A stretch of DNA of 64,000 nt from Aestuariirhabdus litorea (GCF_003864255.1 NZ_QWEZ01000001.1:992001-1056000), one strand, 5' to 3'; positions 37,582-46,544 are shown, counted from the first letter of the stretch. The notes: a model not told the origin generated them from the sequence alone. Numbers and translations are program-made.

Positions 37582-38763
37582 ATGAATGGAGCGTTAAAGG
37601 GCCTCAAGGTCCTCGATTTTTCAACCCTGTTACCCGGACCCTATGCCACCATGATGTTGGCCGACATGGGGGCCGATGTCTTGCGCATCGAGTCGCCGAC
37701 CCGTCCCGACCTGGTGAAGCTGTTACCGCCGATGGATGCCGGAACCTCCACCGCTCATGCCTACCTTAACCGGGGTAAAGCCTCCCTGGCGCTGGACCTG
37801 AAACAGCCCGAGGCCGTTGAGGTCGTGAAGCGACTGGTGCTGGAGTACGATATTTTGGTGGAACAGTTCCGTCCCGGCGTTATGGCTCGCCTGGGGCTCG
37901 ACTACGAAACCCTGCGCGCGATCAATCCGCGCCTCATCTACTGCTCGGTGACCGGCTACGGCCAGACCGGGCCCTATCGTGACCGTGCCGGTCATGACAT
38001 CAATTACCTGGCTACCGCCGGGGTCAGCAGCTATACCGGCCGACGCGACACCGGACCTTGCCCGATCGGGGTCCAGGTAGCGGATGTCGGTGGCGGTAGT
38101 TTCCACGCGGTGATGGGGATTCTGGCGGCGGTGATCGAGCGTCAGGGCAGTGGTGAGGGGCAGTCCATCGATATCAGTATGACCGATGCCAGCTTTGCCA
38201 TGAACGCCATGGCGGGGGCCGCTTGGCTGGGTGGCGGCGTCGAGGCGGAGCTGGAGAGCACCGCCCTCAATGGCGGTAGTTTCTACGACTACTACCGCAC
38301 CCGCGATGGGCGCTATTTTGCGGTGGGTAGCCTGGAGCCGCAGTTTATGGCCCAGCTCTGCCAGGCGCTGGGATGCGAGGAGTTCGCCAGCCAGGGACTC
38401 TCACCCGACCCAAGGGTGCAGCAGCAGATCAAACAGCGCCTCTCGGAGGCCTTTGCCGACCAGGATTTCGCCTACTGGTGCGAGCGCTTTGCCGCCCTGG
38501 ATGCCTGTGTAGAGCCGGTGTTGTCACTGGCGGAGGCGAGTCAGCATCCACAGCTGGTTGCCCGGGAGATGGTGGTGGAGGTCCCCCGGGAGGATGGTAG
38601 CCTGCAACCCCAGCCCGCCAGCCCACTGCGTTTTTCCCGCAGCCATTCCCGTCCCACGCGGGTAGGGGGGGCATTGGGAAGTGACGGTGGCCGGGTGCTG
38701 CGCTCGCTGGGCTATAGCGAGGCGGAGGTAGATGCGATGAAGGCGGCCCGTATCACCCTTTAA
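37582..38763 (+). CDS. CaiB/BaiF family CoA-transferase, alpha-methylacyl-CoA racemase-like
   Basis: A 393-residue family III CoA-transferase-fold protein. The N-terminus LKVLDFSTLLPGPYATMMLA and IRFRPGV-type segment EQFRPGVMARLGLDYETL are typical. GHDINYLATAG carries the His138-Asp139 pair seen in alpha-methylacyl-CoA racemases, favouring racemase activity on 2-methylacyl-CoA over CoA transfer. It follows the acyl-CoA ligase by 3 bp, which fits activation and then epimerisation of branched acids. A strong terminator ends the unit. Confidence 0.88.
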   Translation: MNGALKGLKVLDFSTLLPGPYATMMLADMGADVLRIESPTRPDLVKLLPPMDAGTSTAHAYLNRGKASLALDLKQPEAVEVVKRLVLEYDILVEQFRPGVMARLGLDYETLRAINPRLIYCSVTGYGQTGPYRDRAGHDINYLATAGVSSYTGRRDTGPCPIGVQVADVGGGSFHAVMGILAAVIERQGSGEGQSIDISMTDASFAMNAMAGAAWLGGGVEAELESTALNGGSFYDYYRTRDGRYFAVGSLEPQFMAQLCQALGCEEFASQGLSPDPRVQQQIKQRLSEAFADQDFAYWCERFAALDACVEPVLSLAEASQHPQLVAREMVVEVPREDGSLQPQPASPLRFSRSHSRPTRVGGALGSDGGRVLRSLGYSEAEVDAMKAARITL

Positions 38764-38783
38764 CCGCCGGCTGGTGGTGCGGC

Positions 38784-38813
38784 AAAAAAAACGGCGCTGG
38801 CGCCGTTTTTTTT
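38784..38813. terminator. Strong bidirectional terminator
   Basis: A8, then the stem CGGCGC-TG-GCGCCG, then T8: a textbook intrinsic terminator usable on both strands, in the gap between the convergent CaiB-family and hypothetical genes. Confidence 0.93.
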
Positions 38814-38818
38814 GGGGT

Positions 38819-39418
38819 TTATTCCTCCAGTCGGAGGTGACTGGTATCCGGGGGAGGGGGATCGTTGCGGGGTTCCGGGTCGACCAGGTTACCCTTCATC
38901 GGACGCAGTGAGAGGTGGCTGGTGTCGGGGGCTTCCGGGTCGTTGTGCTCGTAACTGTCCTGCATGTCAGCCCCGGTCGGAGCGATATCCCAACCAGGGG
39001 TCGCCACCTCCACCTGGGCGCTGGCCGTCCCCACCAAAGCCTGTGCCGGACGTGCTGCGGCTGATTCGGCGCGGGTGCCAAAGTCGGCGCGAGCAGGGGT
39101 AGGCTGTGGTCGTGTTTCGTTTGCAGAGACTGGGGGTTCGTCCACCGGCGCAGCGGCCAGGGGGTCTATCCACTCGCGACCGGTTGCCATATCAAACAGG
39201 TGACCCTTAACGCCCGCCTTGTTAAAGGCCTGCAGGTATTTTCGTCCCGCAGGGAGCTCCAGGTTGTTCTTGATGATCACCCGCTGGCCGGAAAAGAGAC
39301 GATCCAACTGGGCCGCATTGGCCTTGAAGAGTTTTCCGAGATTCTCCCTTGCCTGGGCCGGATCGGCGCCGGCCACCAGTTCGCCACTAAAAGAGAGTTC
39401 GTACAGCATGGTTGACAT
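38819..39418 (-). CDS. Hypothetical protein with a duplicated PDTSHL motif
   Basis: A 199-residue protein. The N-terminal ~75 residues (MLYELSFSGELVAGADPAQARENL, RLFSGQRVIIKNNLEL, YLQAFNKAGVKGHLF) look like a compact folded domain, similar in style to an uncharacterised N-terminal domain of Pseudomonas proteins. The remainder is Pro/Ala/Glu-rich and low complexity, ending with two related repeats, PDTSHLSLRPM and PDTSHLRLEE. No signal peptide or membrane helix. The ATG at 39418 or the one three codons later could be the start. Function unknown. Confidence 0.7.
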   Translation of the reverse strand: MSTMLYELSFSGELVAGADPAQARENLGKLFKANAAQLDRLFSGQRVIIKNNLELPAGRKYLQAFNKAGVKGHLFDMATGREWIDPLAAAPVDEPPVSANETRPQPTPARADFGTRAESAAARPAQALVGTASAQVEVATPGWDIAPTGADMQDSYEHNDPEAPDTSHLSLRPMKGNLVDPEPRNDPPPPDTSHLRLEE

Positions 39419-39669
39419 GGTGGTGCGGAGTCCTTGGCTACCTGATCTCCTAAATTTACCCTATGTGGTTTCTCCCTGCCATTTCAATTTCCCCGCTTTC
39501 GCCTCTGCCGGTAAGGGGGTGTGACTGTCATCAAAACCTTGCCAATCGGAGATGGTTTCTTGGCAGGGTACCGGGATCGGGGTTGTAAGGTGTCGAGGAT
39601 GATTCAATGGGGAGCGGGACGCTGTCTCCTGCAGCAGGGCAGGGGCGACCCCCGCCCCGGCCCTCATCA

Positions 39670-40314
39670 CTAGCCGTTGCGGCGTTTGCCAGCGCTCTTT
39701 TTCCCGTTACGGGGGCTTCCTTTACTGGCTCCCCGAGCGGACTTGTCGAAACCTGGCTTCTCCTCCGGGGCCTGGTAAAGCAGATAAAGTTCGGTCAGCA
39801 CCTGGGGCAGTTGTTGTGCCATATCTTCCACCAGCCCACGGTCGGCGGCCATCTCTGCAAACTCCTCGCTCTCCTCTTCGAGCAGTCCGGAGAGCACCAG
39901 CAAGGGCAGCAGCAGCTCACTGGCCAGTTGCTCATCGCGTTCATACCAGCGCTCCTCGTCCAGCAGGTGAGCCGCTACAAAGCCAATGCACCAGCTACGG
40001 AGGTCGGAGTCGTCAAGCGCCTCGTCGGCCTCCAGTGTGCAGGGCAGTAGCAGGTCGCTATCGGAGTATAGCGTGCGGTGAATGGCGGCTTTCAGGTTGA
40101 CCAGCTCGTTACAGGCCTCGGAGCCCTCTGCAGAGTCCGGGATAGCGCCTCCAAACAGCTCGGCGAGCCATTGGGGGGGCTCCATCGCCTGGGGTCCGAT
40201 GTTGAGAGCGGTGAGGAAGCCATGGGCTTCCATCAGGTCCAGCGCGTCTTCGGGAAGTTGCTCGGAGCCAAAAAAGGTTTCCAGCGCGGGGCTGAAGGGG
40301 CTGTCCTGGGTCAT
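39670..40314 (-). CDS. YecA/UPF0149 family protein
   Basis: A helical, acidic protein of about 214 residues of the UPF0149 (YgfB/YecA) family. It has LPEDALDLMEAHGFLTALNIGP near the N-terminus, SWCIGFVAAHLLDEERW in the middle and EEESEEFAEMAADRGL, ending with a basic Lys/Arg/Gly tail (SARGASKGSPRNGKKSAGKR). Function unknown; some members carry a SEC-C metal motif, which is absent here. I set the start at MTQDSPFSP; the open frame continues upstream into the divergent Bax-like gene region without a ribosome site. Confidence 0.8.
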   Translation of the reverse strand: MTQDSPFSPALETFFGSEQLPEDALDLMEAHGFLTALNIGPQAMEPPQWLAELFGGAIPDSAEGSEACNELVNLKAAIHRTLYSDSDLLLPCTLEADEALDDSDLRSWCIGFVAAHLLDEERWYERDEQLASELLLPLLVLSGLLEEESEEFAEMAADRGLVEDMAQQLPQVLTELYLLYQAPEEKPGFDKSARGASKGSPRNGKKSAGKRRNG

Positions 40315-40452
40315 GCTCGGGTCCATTGCAGAAAAGCTGCATTGTAGTCGCTGGACCGCTGATGGGAAAGCGCTGCCCCTCACCAGCAAGACTTGATTAA
40401 GCTGTGCCGCGGTACCATATTGGGCTCTGTAAGGGAACGCACAGGGTGCTTG

Positions 40453-41295
40453 ATGCAACAAGGTCTACGGGTATGTGTGATTGCGGTGGGTTGCTGGTGG
40501 GCGGCGACCACCTACTACGGTGCGCCGGAGGGGGTCTCTGGTGAGGGGGCGGTGTCCTCTTCGGCGTTGCTGGGGAAGCCGTTACCGGACTTCAACCAGA
40601 TTGCCGATGTTGGTGAGAAGAAACGCCGATTTTTCGATTTTCTGTACCCCTTTATTGTCGAGCAGAACCGCCAGATAGCAGAGACACGCTCCAGGCTGTT
40701 GGCGTTGCGAGAGAAAGAGCCCAACGATCGGGAGCTGAGGTGGCTGAGCGACCTGGCCCGGAAGTACAGGGTGAACTGGGAGGTGGAAGAGGCGTCTGCT
40801 GTTCCGCCGCAGGTGATGGATGAGCTCTTGATGCGAGTCGACCAGATTCCACCCTCACTGGTGATGGCTCAGGCCGCCAACGAATCCGCCTGGGGAACCT
40901 CCCGTTTCGCACGTCAGGGTAACAATCTTTTTGGCCAGTGGTGCTTCAAGCCGGGGTGCGGAATCGTTCCTGCCTCCCGGCCCGAGGGTAAGTCCTACGA
41001 GGTGAGGCGTTTTAAATCGGTAGCGGGATCGGTGGCGGGCTACTTCCACAATATCAATAGCCAACCCAGTTATCATGAGCTGCGCGAGCTGCGGCGCGGT
41101 TTTCGGCGGGTGGGGCGAGGTCACGAAGCGAGCGAGTGGTTGGCGGAGGGGCTGCTCGCCTACTCCTCACGCGGGGAGGATTACGTGCGAGAGATCCAGG
41201 CGATGATCCGCACTAATCAGCTGGCCGAGTATGACTACGGTGTTCTGGGGAGCACCGGGGTGGCCCGCAAAGACGCCGACAGCAAAGAGGGGTAG
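40453..41295 (+). CDS. Bax-like glucosaminidase-domain protein
   Basis: A 280-residue protein with an N-terminal signal or anchor (VCVIAVGCWWAATTYYGA) and a C-terminal glucosaminidase domain: SLVMAQAANESAWGTSRF (catalytic Glu), GNNLFGQWCFKPGCG and YFHNINSQPSYHELR. This matches the E. coli Bax family, putative peptidoglycan N-acetylglucosaminidases exported to the periplasm. The ATG at 40453 is preferred; an earlier in-frame ATG lies within the promoter shared with UPF0149. Substrate and role are inferred from the domain. Confidence 0.85.
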   Translation: MQQGLRVCVIAVGCWWAATTYYGAPEGVSGEGAVSSSALLGKPLPDFNQIADVGEKKRRFFDFLYPFIVEQNRQIAETRSRLLALREKEPNDRELRWLSDLARKYRVNWEVEEASAVPPQVMDELLMRVDQIPPSLVMAQAANESAWGTSRFARQGNNLFGQWCFKPGCGIVPASRPEGKSYEVRRFKSVAGSVAGYFHNINSQPSYHELRELRRGFRRVGRGHEASEWLAEGLLAYSSRGEDYVREIQAMIRTNQLAEYDYGVLGSTGVARKDADSKEG

Positions 41296-41355
41296 AGCCT
41301 ACCCCCGCTTTGGGGCGCCTGCCTGCTGCCGTTGGGGAGACTGCCCCATGGGCCC

Positions 41356-42303
41356 CTATACGTTAACGATTTTGACCATGGCTGCCGGATCCCGCTGCTC
41401 GGAGGACTCTGCGCTGCCCATGAACTGAGCGGGGAGCTCTGGCGCGTCGAAAGCGGTGTCGCCGTCGGCGAAGGCACCCTCCTGGGTCTGCAGGCTCGCA
41501 AAATCAAACAGCCCGGTATCGGCCATATGGGAGGGCACAATGTTCTGCATGGCCGTAAACATGCTTTCAATGCGCCCGGGGAAACGTCGGTCCCAGTCGT
41601 TGAGCATCTGCTTGATTGCCTGGCGCTGCAGGTTCTCCTGGGAGCCGCAGAGATTGCAGGGAATGATAGGGAAGTTCTTGAGCTGCGCGTAGCGAATCAG
41701 GTCCTTCTCCGGGCAATAGGCCAGGGGTCGAATCACCATCTGCTGGCCATCGTCGCTCACCAGTTTGGGAGGCATGCCTTTCATCTTGCCGCCGTAGAAC
41801 ATGTTGAGTAGCAGGGTTTCCAGAATATCGTCGCGGTGGTGACCGAGGGCAATCTTGGTCGCTCCCAGCTCGGTGGCCGTGCGGTAGAGAATGCCGCGGC
41901 GTAAGCGTGAGCAGAGGGCACAGGTGGTTTTCCCCTCCGGTACCTTCTCCTTGACGATGCTGTAGGTGTCCTCTTCGACAATCCGGTACTCAACGCCCAG
42001 CGACTCGAGGTAGTTGGGTAGCACCTCGGCGGGAAATCCCGGTTGCTTCTGGTCCAGGTTGACCGCCACAATGTCGAAGTTGACCGGCGCGTATTGCTGC
42101 AGGTTACGCAGGATGTCGAGCATCACGAAGCTGTCCTTGCCTCCCGACAGGCAGCACATAACGCGGTCGCCGTCGGCGATCATATTAAAGTCTGCGATGG
42201 CACGGCCGACGTAACGGCGAAGGCGCTTGTGCAGCTTGTTCTGGTTGACGCTCTTGGCGCTCTCTTCGCTGGGAACAGGGGAACTGGAGGGGGCGATGGA
42301 CAT
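41356..42303 (-). CDS. ttcA: tRNA 2-thiocytidine(32) synthetase TtcA
   Basis: A 315-residue ATP-dependent thiolase for tRNA C32. The PP-loop [15 protein letters not shown] (residues 51-65) binds ATP. Two CxxC pairs, CALC in [12 protein letters not shown] and CNLC in [15 protein letters not shown], provide the ligands for the [4Fe-4S] cluster used in sulfur transfer. The C-terminal ~45 residues are a low-complexity tail. A good promoter lies 46-74 bp upstream. Confidence 0.95.
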   Translation of the reverse strand: MSIAPSSSPVPSEESAKSVNQNKLHKRLRRYVGRAIADFNMIADGDRVMCCLSGGKDSFVMLDILRNLQQYAPVNFDIVAVNLDQKQPGFPAEVLPNYLESLGVEYRIVEEDTYSIVKEKVPEGKTTCALCSRLRRGILYRTATELGATKIALGHHRDDILETLLLNMFYGGKMKGMPPKLVSDDGQQMVIRPLAYCPEKDLIRYAQLKNFPIIPCNLCGSQENLQRQAIKQMLNDWDRRFPGRIESMFTAMQNIVPSHMADTGLFDFASLQTQEGAFADGDTAFDAPELPAQFMGSAESSEQRDPAAMVKIVNV

Positions 42304-42348
42304 AGTGAAGTTAGGGGCCTGCAGGCCGGTCTGCTCAAAAGGGCGGCT

Positions 42349-42377
42349 ATTATAGCGGAAGCCCCCTGTACTGGTAA
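42349..42377 (-). promoter_or_regulatory. Sigma-70-type promoter for ttcA
   Basis: On the minus strand, TTACCA and a perfect TATAAT are separated by 17 bp, about 45 bp before the ttcA start codon. Confidence 0.75.
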
Positions 42378-42407
42378 GGGCGCGTAGCGGCGTTTGGAGG
42401 GAAGTGT

Positions 42408-43082
42408 ATGGAGCGGTTTGAGCGAATTCGAGAGCGGGCCCTTGAGCGCTGGGGGGAGGGAGAGCTGGTGCAGCGACTTCCTCGGGTGTCGACCGATGAC
42501 GAGCTGGTCTCGCTCAGCGACAGCGATTACCTCTCGGCCATCACCCGGCGCATCTTCCGCGCCGGGCTGAAGCACTCATTGGTTGACAGCAAATGGCCGG
42601 CCTTTGAGGAGGCATTATGGGGCTTCAAGCCGGAAGCGCTGGCGCTGCTGAGTGAGGAGCAGATTGACCAGTTGATGCAGAACCGCGACCTTATTCGCCA
42701 TAGGGGCAAGCTGCGGACTGTTCCCGTTAATGCCCAGATGGTGCTGGATATTGCCGCGGAGCACGGCAGCGTAGGACGATTTCTGGCCCAGTGGCCCTGC
42801 AACGATATTACCGGGCTGTGGCGCTGGCTGGCCAAGCGGGGGGCTCACCTGGGGGGCAGCTCGGGCGCGGCTTTTCTGCGCATGGTGGGCAAGGATACCT
42901 TTATGCTCTCGAATGATGTGGTGACGGCCCTTAAAGCCCAGGGTGTGGTCGACAAGGCGCCCACTAGCCAGCGTGACCTGGCGCTGGTGCAGCAGGCATT
43001 TAATGGCTGGCAGGCCCAGTGTGGGCGCCCCCTGAGCGAGATCAGTATGACACTCGCCTGCAGTGTGGCGTCGCCCCGTTGA
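42408..43082 (+). CDS. DNA-3-methyladenine glycosylase I family protein
   Basis: A 224-residue helix-hairpin-helix glycosylase of the Tag family, which removes alkylated adenine from DNA. Diagnostic segments are [26 protein letters not shown] (bisecting the substrate pocket) and [20 protein letters not shown]. Classical E. coli Tag coordinates zinc with an N-terminal Cys and His and a C-terminal His and Cys; this protein begins [16 protein letters not shown] and lacks that set. It therefore belongs to a zinc-less subgroup, and its base specificity may differ. The start was chosen by the AGGGAAGT ribosome site. Confidence 0.82.
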   Translation: MERFERIRERALERWGEGELVQRLPRVSTDDELVSLSDSDYLSAITRRIFRAGLKHSLVDSKWPAFEEALWGFKPEALALLSEEQIDQLMQNRDLIRHRGKLRTVPVNAQMVLDIAAEHGSVGRFLAQWPCNDITGLWRWLAKRGAHLGGSSGAAFLRMVGKDTFMLSNDVVTALKAQGVVDKAPTSQRDLALVQQAFNGWQAQCGRPLSEISMTLACSVASPR

Positions 43083-43139
43083 TCTGTATCAAGCGTTGCG
43101 GGTGACAGGGAAACTACACTGGTGGACTGTGGTCCAATG

Positions 43140-43168
43140 TTATATCTATGCTGCTCAGCTGGTATAAA
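43140..43168 (+). promoter_or_regulatory. Promoter for the DksA-like gene
   Basis: TTATAT and TATAAA are separated by 17 bp, with an extended -10 TGG before TATAAA. It ends 49 bp before the start codon of the zinc-finger gene. Confidence 0.6.
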
Positions 43169-43217
43169 AGTCTCTGGGTGACCGCAGCAAAAACCCCTTT
43201 AATGATCAGGAGAGTCC

Positions 43218-43544
43218 ATGAAGTACTCACAGGTGCGTGAAGATCTGCTCAAAAAACAGCGGGAGCTGGAGGATCGCCTCGGGCGCATTGACCAGCACCT
43301 GACCAAACCTGGCAACCAGGATTGGTCAGAGCAGGCACAGGAACGGGAAAATGATGAGGTGTTGGAGGCGATTGGCCAGGAGGCGGCCCTCGAGTTGCGC
43401 AGCATCAAGCTGGCGTTGCGTCGTATGGATGAGGATGAATATGAGCTGTGCGACAGCTGCGGTGAAACCATCCCTGAAGCACGATTGAAGGCGATGCCCT
43501 TTACGCGCCATTGCATCCGCTGTGCGGAGCGCCTACAGGGCTAA
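43218..43544 (+). CDS. TraR/DksA family zinc-finger protein
   Basis: A 108-residue short DksA relative. An N-terminal coiled coil (LLKKQRELEDRLGRIDQHL) is followed by an acidic stretch (QAQERENDEVLEAI) and the four-cysteine finger CDSCGETIPEARLKAMPFTR...CIRC. Such proteins can enter the RNA polymerase secondary channel. It is shorter than true DksA (about 150 residues), so it is a paralogue rather than the main ppGpp cofactor. A good ribosome site (AGGAGAG) precedes the ATG. Confidence 0.88.
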   Translation: MKYSQVREDLLKKQRELEDRLGRIDQHLTKPGNQDWSEQAQERENDEVLEAIGQEAALELRSIKLALRRMDEDEYELCDSCGETIPEARLKAMPFTRHCIRCAERLQG

Positions 43545-43561
43545 CGGCCGGGAGGTACCCC

Positions 43562-44056
43562 ATGAATGCCCGTTTTCTCCTGCTGCTGGTGACCCTGTGC
43601 TGGAGTGGGTGGAGCCTGGCTGCGGACAGCTATGTGATCGACTTCGTCCTCAGTTACGATGGCAAGCAGGAGACCTATCAGTACCGTAACCGCTTCAATC
43701 AGCCCTACAGAGCCTTTTCGGGACGCGAGGTCAGTTACGTCAAGAGTGCTGAAAGCGGGGTCAGTAATGGCACCCTGATCACCAATTTGACCTCCGACAG
43801 CCTGGATGACGGGTTCCGGGTCAGTTTTACGCTGAGTAACCCTGCCTTTGATATGCGCCAGTTGGCCAACCTGGAGTACCAGGTGGCCCGCTCGCAGCTC
43901 ATTGCCCTCGATACCCAGCCGAGCGGTATCCAGGTACCTGAAACCCGGGTGATGGCGGCGCAGGGCATCATCAATATCAAGCCCGGGGAGATGACCCTGA
44001 TCCATGAGGACCTGAATGCCGGGTTCCGGATCGAGGCCCGCTTTACACCCCAGTAA
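43562..44056 (+). CDS. Exported hypothetical protein
   Basis: A 164-residue protein with a clear signal peptide (FLLLLVTLCWSGWSLA, cleavage before ADSYV), so periplasmic or secreted. The ATG at 43562 follows GGGAGG. The mature part is beta-rich with repeated short polar strands (YVIDFVLSYDGKQETYQYRN, LITNLTSDSLDDGFRVSFTL) and no cysteines or catalytic motif I recognise. It lies 17 bp after the DksA-like gene and may be cotranscribed. Function unknown. Confidence 0.75.
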   Translation: MNARFLLLLVTLCWSGWSLAADSYVIDFVLSYDGKQETYQYRNRFNQPYRAFSGREVSYVKSAESGVSNGTLITNLTSDSLDDGFRVSFTLSNPAFDMRQLANLEYQVARSQLIALDTQPSGIQVPETRVMAAQGIINIKPGEMTLIHEDLNAGFRIEARFTPQ

Positions 44057-44063
44057 GCCGGGA

Positions 44064-45215
44064 TTAGCTCTCCTTAGCCAGGCGCCAGAGGCGGATCAGC
44101 TGCCCGACACAGCGTTCCAGCAGCTGCGGTGCCTGTGACATGGCCGCTTCCAGAGAGCAGGCTCCGGGGACGATGCTGTGGATGCTACCGATCCCTTCGC
44201 TGTGGGTGCGCTCGGCCCCTTCGCCTATGTTTCCCACCACGGCAATCACCGGTATTTCGCGCACCGCGGCCAGGCGGGCAACGCCCACGGGCAGCTTTCC
44301 CTCCAGGGTTTGGCTGTTGATCTCTCCTTCACCGGTGATGATCAGGTCATACCGCTCCCGCTCAAGACGCTCCTCCAGCCCCAGTGCATCGGCGATGATC
44401 GGGAAGCCCGGCTTTAGCGTCGCGCCCAGGGCCGCGGTGAGTCCTGCGCCCAGGCCTCCGGCTGCCCCGCAGCCGGGCTGATCAAAGAGGGCCGCAGGAA
44501 GGTGGCAGTCACGGCAGGCCACGGTGACAAAGCGCTCGAGCGCCGATTCCAGTTCCGCCATCTGCTCCGGGCCGGCCCCTTTCTGGGGGGCATAGACCGC
44601 AGTGGCGCCATTGCGACCGAGCAGGGGGTTGGCCACATCGCAGGCGATCTCAAGGCGAGCCCCCTGCAGGCGAGGGTCCAGCCCTTTGAGGTCGATCTGG
44701 TTAAGGGTCAGCAGGCCTTTGGCCCCCGCGCCGATGGGCTTGCCTTCGGCATCGAGCAGGAGCGCCCCCAGGGCACTGAGGGCGCCGGCACCGGCATCGT
44801 GGGTAGCACTGCCGCCGATTCCCAGAATCAGGTGGGTGCAGCCCCTCGACAGGGCATCTCGCATCAGTTCGCCGGTGCCAAAAGTGGTCGTGAGCATGGG
44901 GTCGCGCCGTTTGGGTGGCACCAGCGGAAGCCCCGAGGCGCTGGCCATCTCGATAACTGCGGTGGTGCCATCCCCGAGGATGCCGTAGCTGGCCTCAACC
45001 GGGTCACCCAGGGGGCCGGTTACCTCGAGCCTGATGCGCTCTCCCTGGGTGTTGGCAATCAGGGCATCGACGGTGCCCTCGCCCCCATCGGCCAGGGGGC
45101 AGCTGTGAACGATCGCCGAGGGTAATTGAGCCAGTATCGCCCGTCGGGCGATGGTACAAAACTCAGCGGCGCTAAGGGAGCCTTTGAAGGAGTCGGGGGC
45201 AAGCAGGATTTTCAT
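44064..45215 (-). CDS. Glycerate kinase (GarK/GlxK family)
   Basis: A 383-residue enzyme phosphorylating D-glycerate, linking glyoxylate/tartronate metabolism to glycolysis. The family start KILLAPDSFKGSLSAAEFC is intact, followed by PLADGGEGTVDALI, LGIGGSATHDAGAGALSALG and a C-terminal ITGEGEINSQTLEGKLPVGVA. Product 2-phospho- versus 3-phosphoglycerate cannot be decided from sequence. It stands alone, reading away from a convergent exported protein 7 bp away. Confidence 0.92.
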   Translation of the reverse strand: MKILLAPDSFKGSLSAAEFCTIARRAILAQLPSAIVHSCPLADGGEGTVDALIANTQGERIRLEVTGPLGDPVEASYGILGDGTTAVIEMASASGLPLVPPKRRDPMLTTTFGTGELMRDALSRGCTHLILGIGGSATHDAGAGALSALGALLLDAEGKPIGAGAKGLLTLNQIDLKGLDPRLQGARLEIACDVANPLLGRNGATAVYAPQKGAGPEQMAELESALERFVTVACRDCHLPAALFDQPGCGAAGGLGAGLTAALGATLKPGFPIIADALGLEERLERERYDLIITGEGEINSQTLEGKLPVGVARLAAVREIPVIAVVGNIGEGAERTHSEGIGSIHSIVPGACSLEAAMSQAPQLLERCVGQLIRLWRLAKES

Positions 45216-45284
45216 AAAACGGGGCCTTGGGAGTCAGACCCCTTTTTATCAGTATCCGGCGCCTAAGGCTACGGTGCTGACCCG

Positions 45285-45761
45285 TTACGCGGCTCGTGTT
45301 AAGGGGTAGTGCTTTACAAAGCGAGCCCCGTCGGGGTCGGTTGGGTGGTAGTAGTGCCACCAGATATCGGCCAGGGCCTGGGTGTTGGATGCCTCAACCC
45401 CCGTCAGGTCGGCACCGCAACGCAGGTAGTTAAACCAGGCGATCGCCGTGGCGTAGGTGAGGTTAAAAACCAGCTCCTGGTGGGGCTGTTGCAAAAAGTG
45501 ACGCTGGCTTGCGAGCCCCCGGGTGCGGCTGGCGAGGTCTGGATAGTGCACCAGGTAATCGTCCCATACCTGTTGGTGCACCTGCGGTGAAATGCGGTAG
45601 AGACCCAGTCCGCCCTCTTTGCCGTAGAGCTGCTCCCCCAGGTTGCTCTCGGCGGCGGCAGTGCCCAGTAACAGCCGCTGGGCCGCAGCGGTGTAATAAC
45701 CACACTCGGTCAAAGTGGGTTGAATAATATGCAGGCCGAGCTGCTCGGCATCAATTCCCAT
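45285..45761 (-). CDS. Phage-type lysozyme-like orphan protein
   Basis: A 158-residue soluble protein. The segment LGLHIIQPTLTECGYYTAAA, then LLLGTAAAESNLGEQLYGKE, then GLGLYRISPQVHQQVWDDYL, matches a pattern I know from tailed-phage virion or lysis proteins with a lysozyme-like fold, with the ES pair as the likely catalytic Glu. No other phage gene is near. I start it at MGIDAEQLGLH; the longer frame adds an unlikely N-terminal extension. The role in the host is unknown: domesticated or remnant phage gene. Confidence 0.7.
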   Translation of the reverse strand: MGIDAEQLGLHIIQPTLTECGYYTAAAQRLLLGTAAAESNLGEQLYGKEGGLGLYRISPQVHQQVWDDYLVHYPDLASRTRGLASQRHFLQQPHQELVFNLTYATAIAWFNYLRCGADLTGVEASNTQALADIWWHYYHPTDPDGARFVKHYPLTRAA

Positions 45762-45958
45762 CGGTTCACCCCCCAGTGTCCCTATGAAGCCTGCCGTCGA
45801 TGATTGATTGCCAAAGTTAGCAGGTAAATTTGATTCTAGACACAAAACATCCGCCTAACAGCCTGTTTTTGATTGTTTTTTCTTTTTTTTTGGAATCTTT
45901 GGCTATGGGTGTTGCAGGGGCTTAGCTGATTTGACTATTTACAGGCTAAAGGGGGAAA

Positions 45959-45984
45959 GGGTGCCCCGCTGCAGAGGGGCGCCC
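45959..45984 (-). terminator. Probable terminator after apt
   Basis: A 9-bp GC-rich stem (GGGTGCCCC with GGGGCGCCC, one imperfect pair) lies 8 bp after the apt stop and is followed on the minus strand by CTTTCCCCCTTT. Confidence 0.5.
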
Positions 45985-45991
45985 TCAGGAA

Positions 45992-46525
45992 TTAGAATGC
46001 GCAGAGGGTGTAGGTGGGTATGCCAAGGTCCTGCAGGCGCTGGCTACCGCCGAGATCGGGCAGATCGATAATCGCGGCCGCTTCGTAGATGGTCGCTTGC
46101 AGCGCCTTCACCAGGGAGGCGGCGGCGCACAGAGTGCCGCCGGTGGCGATCAGGTCATCCAGCAACAGTACGCTGGCGCCTGCCGGGATGGCGTCCTTAT
46201 GAACTTCCAGTACCGCCTGTCCATACTCGATATCGTATGCCTGCTGCAGGGTATCGGAGGGGAGTTTGCCCTGTTTGCGAAACAGTACCAGGGGCTTGTT
46301 CAACTCGTAGGCCAGCACTGAGCCCAGCAGGAAGCCCCGCGCATCGAGGGCGCCGATGTGGGTGATCTCGGTTTCGACGTAGCGCTGGATCAGGCTATCG
46401 GCCACCATACGCTGGGCCTTGGGGGAGAGGTAAACAGGGGTGATGTCGCGAAAGGTGACCCCCGGTTTAGGCCAGTCCTGAATGGGGCGAACCAGGGATT
46501 TAATATAGTATTCATCAAAGATCAT
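45992..46525 (-). CDS. apt: Adenine phosphoribosyltransferase
   Basis: A 177-residue purine-salvage enzyme converting adenine and PRPP to AMP. N-terminal [22 protein letters not shown], then [18 protein letters not shown], and the PRPP-binding loop [14 protein letters not shown]. The start codon is 19 bp after the fnr/anr stop on the same strand, so the two may be cotranscribed. Confidence 0.95.
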   Translation of the reverse strand: MIFDEYYIKSLVRPIQDWPKPGVTFRDITPVYLSPKAQRMVADSLIQRYVETEITHIGALDARGFLLGSVLAYELNKPLVLFRKQGKLPSDTLQQAYDIEYGQAVLEVHKDAIPAGASVLLLDDLIATGGTLCAAASLVKALQATIYEAAAIIDLPDLGGSQRLQDLGIPTYTLCAF

Positions 46526-46544
46526 TGCGGGTCCTTGAGGGCTA

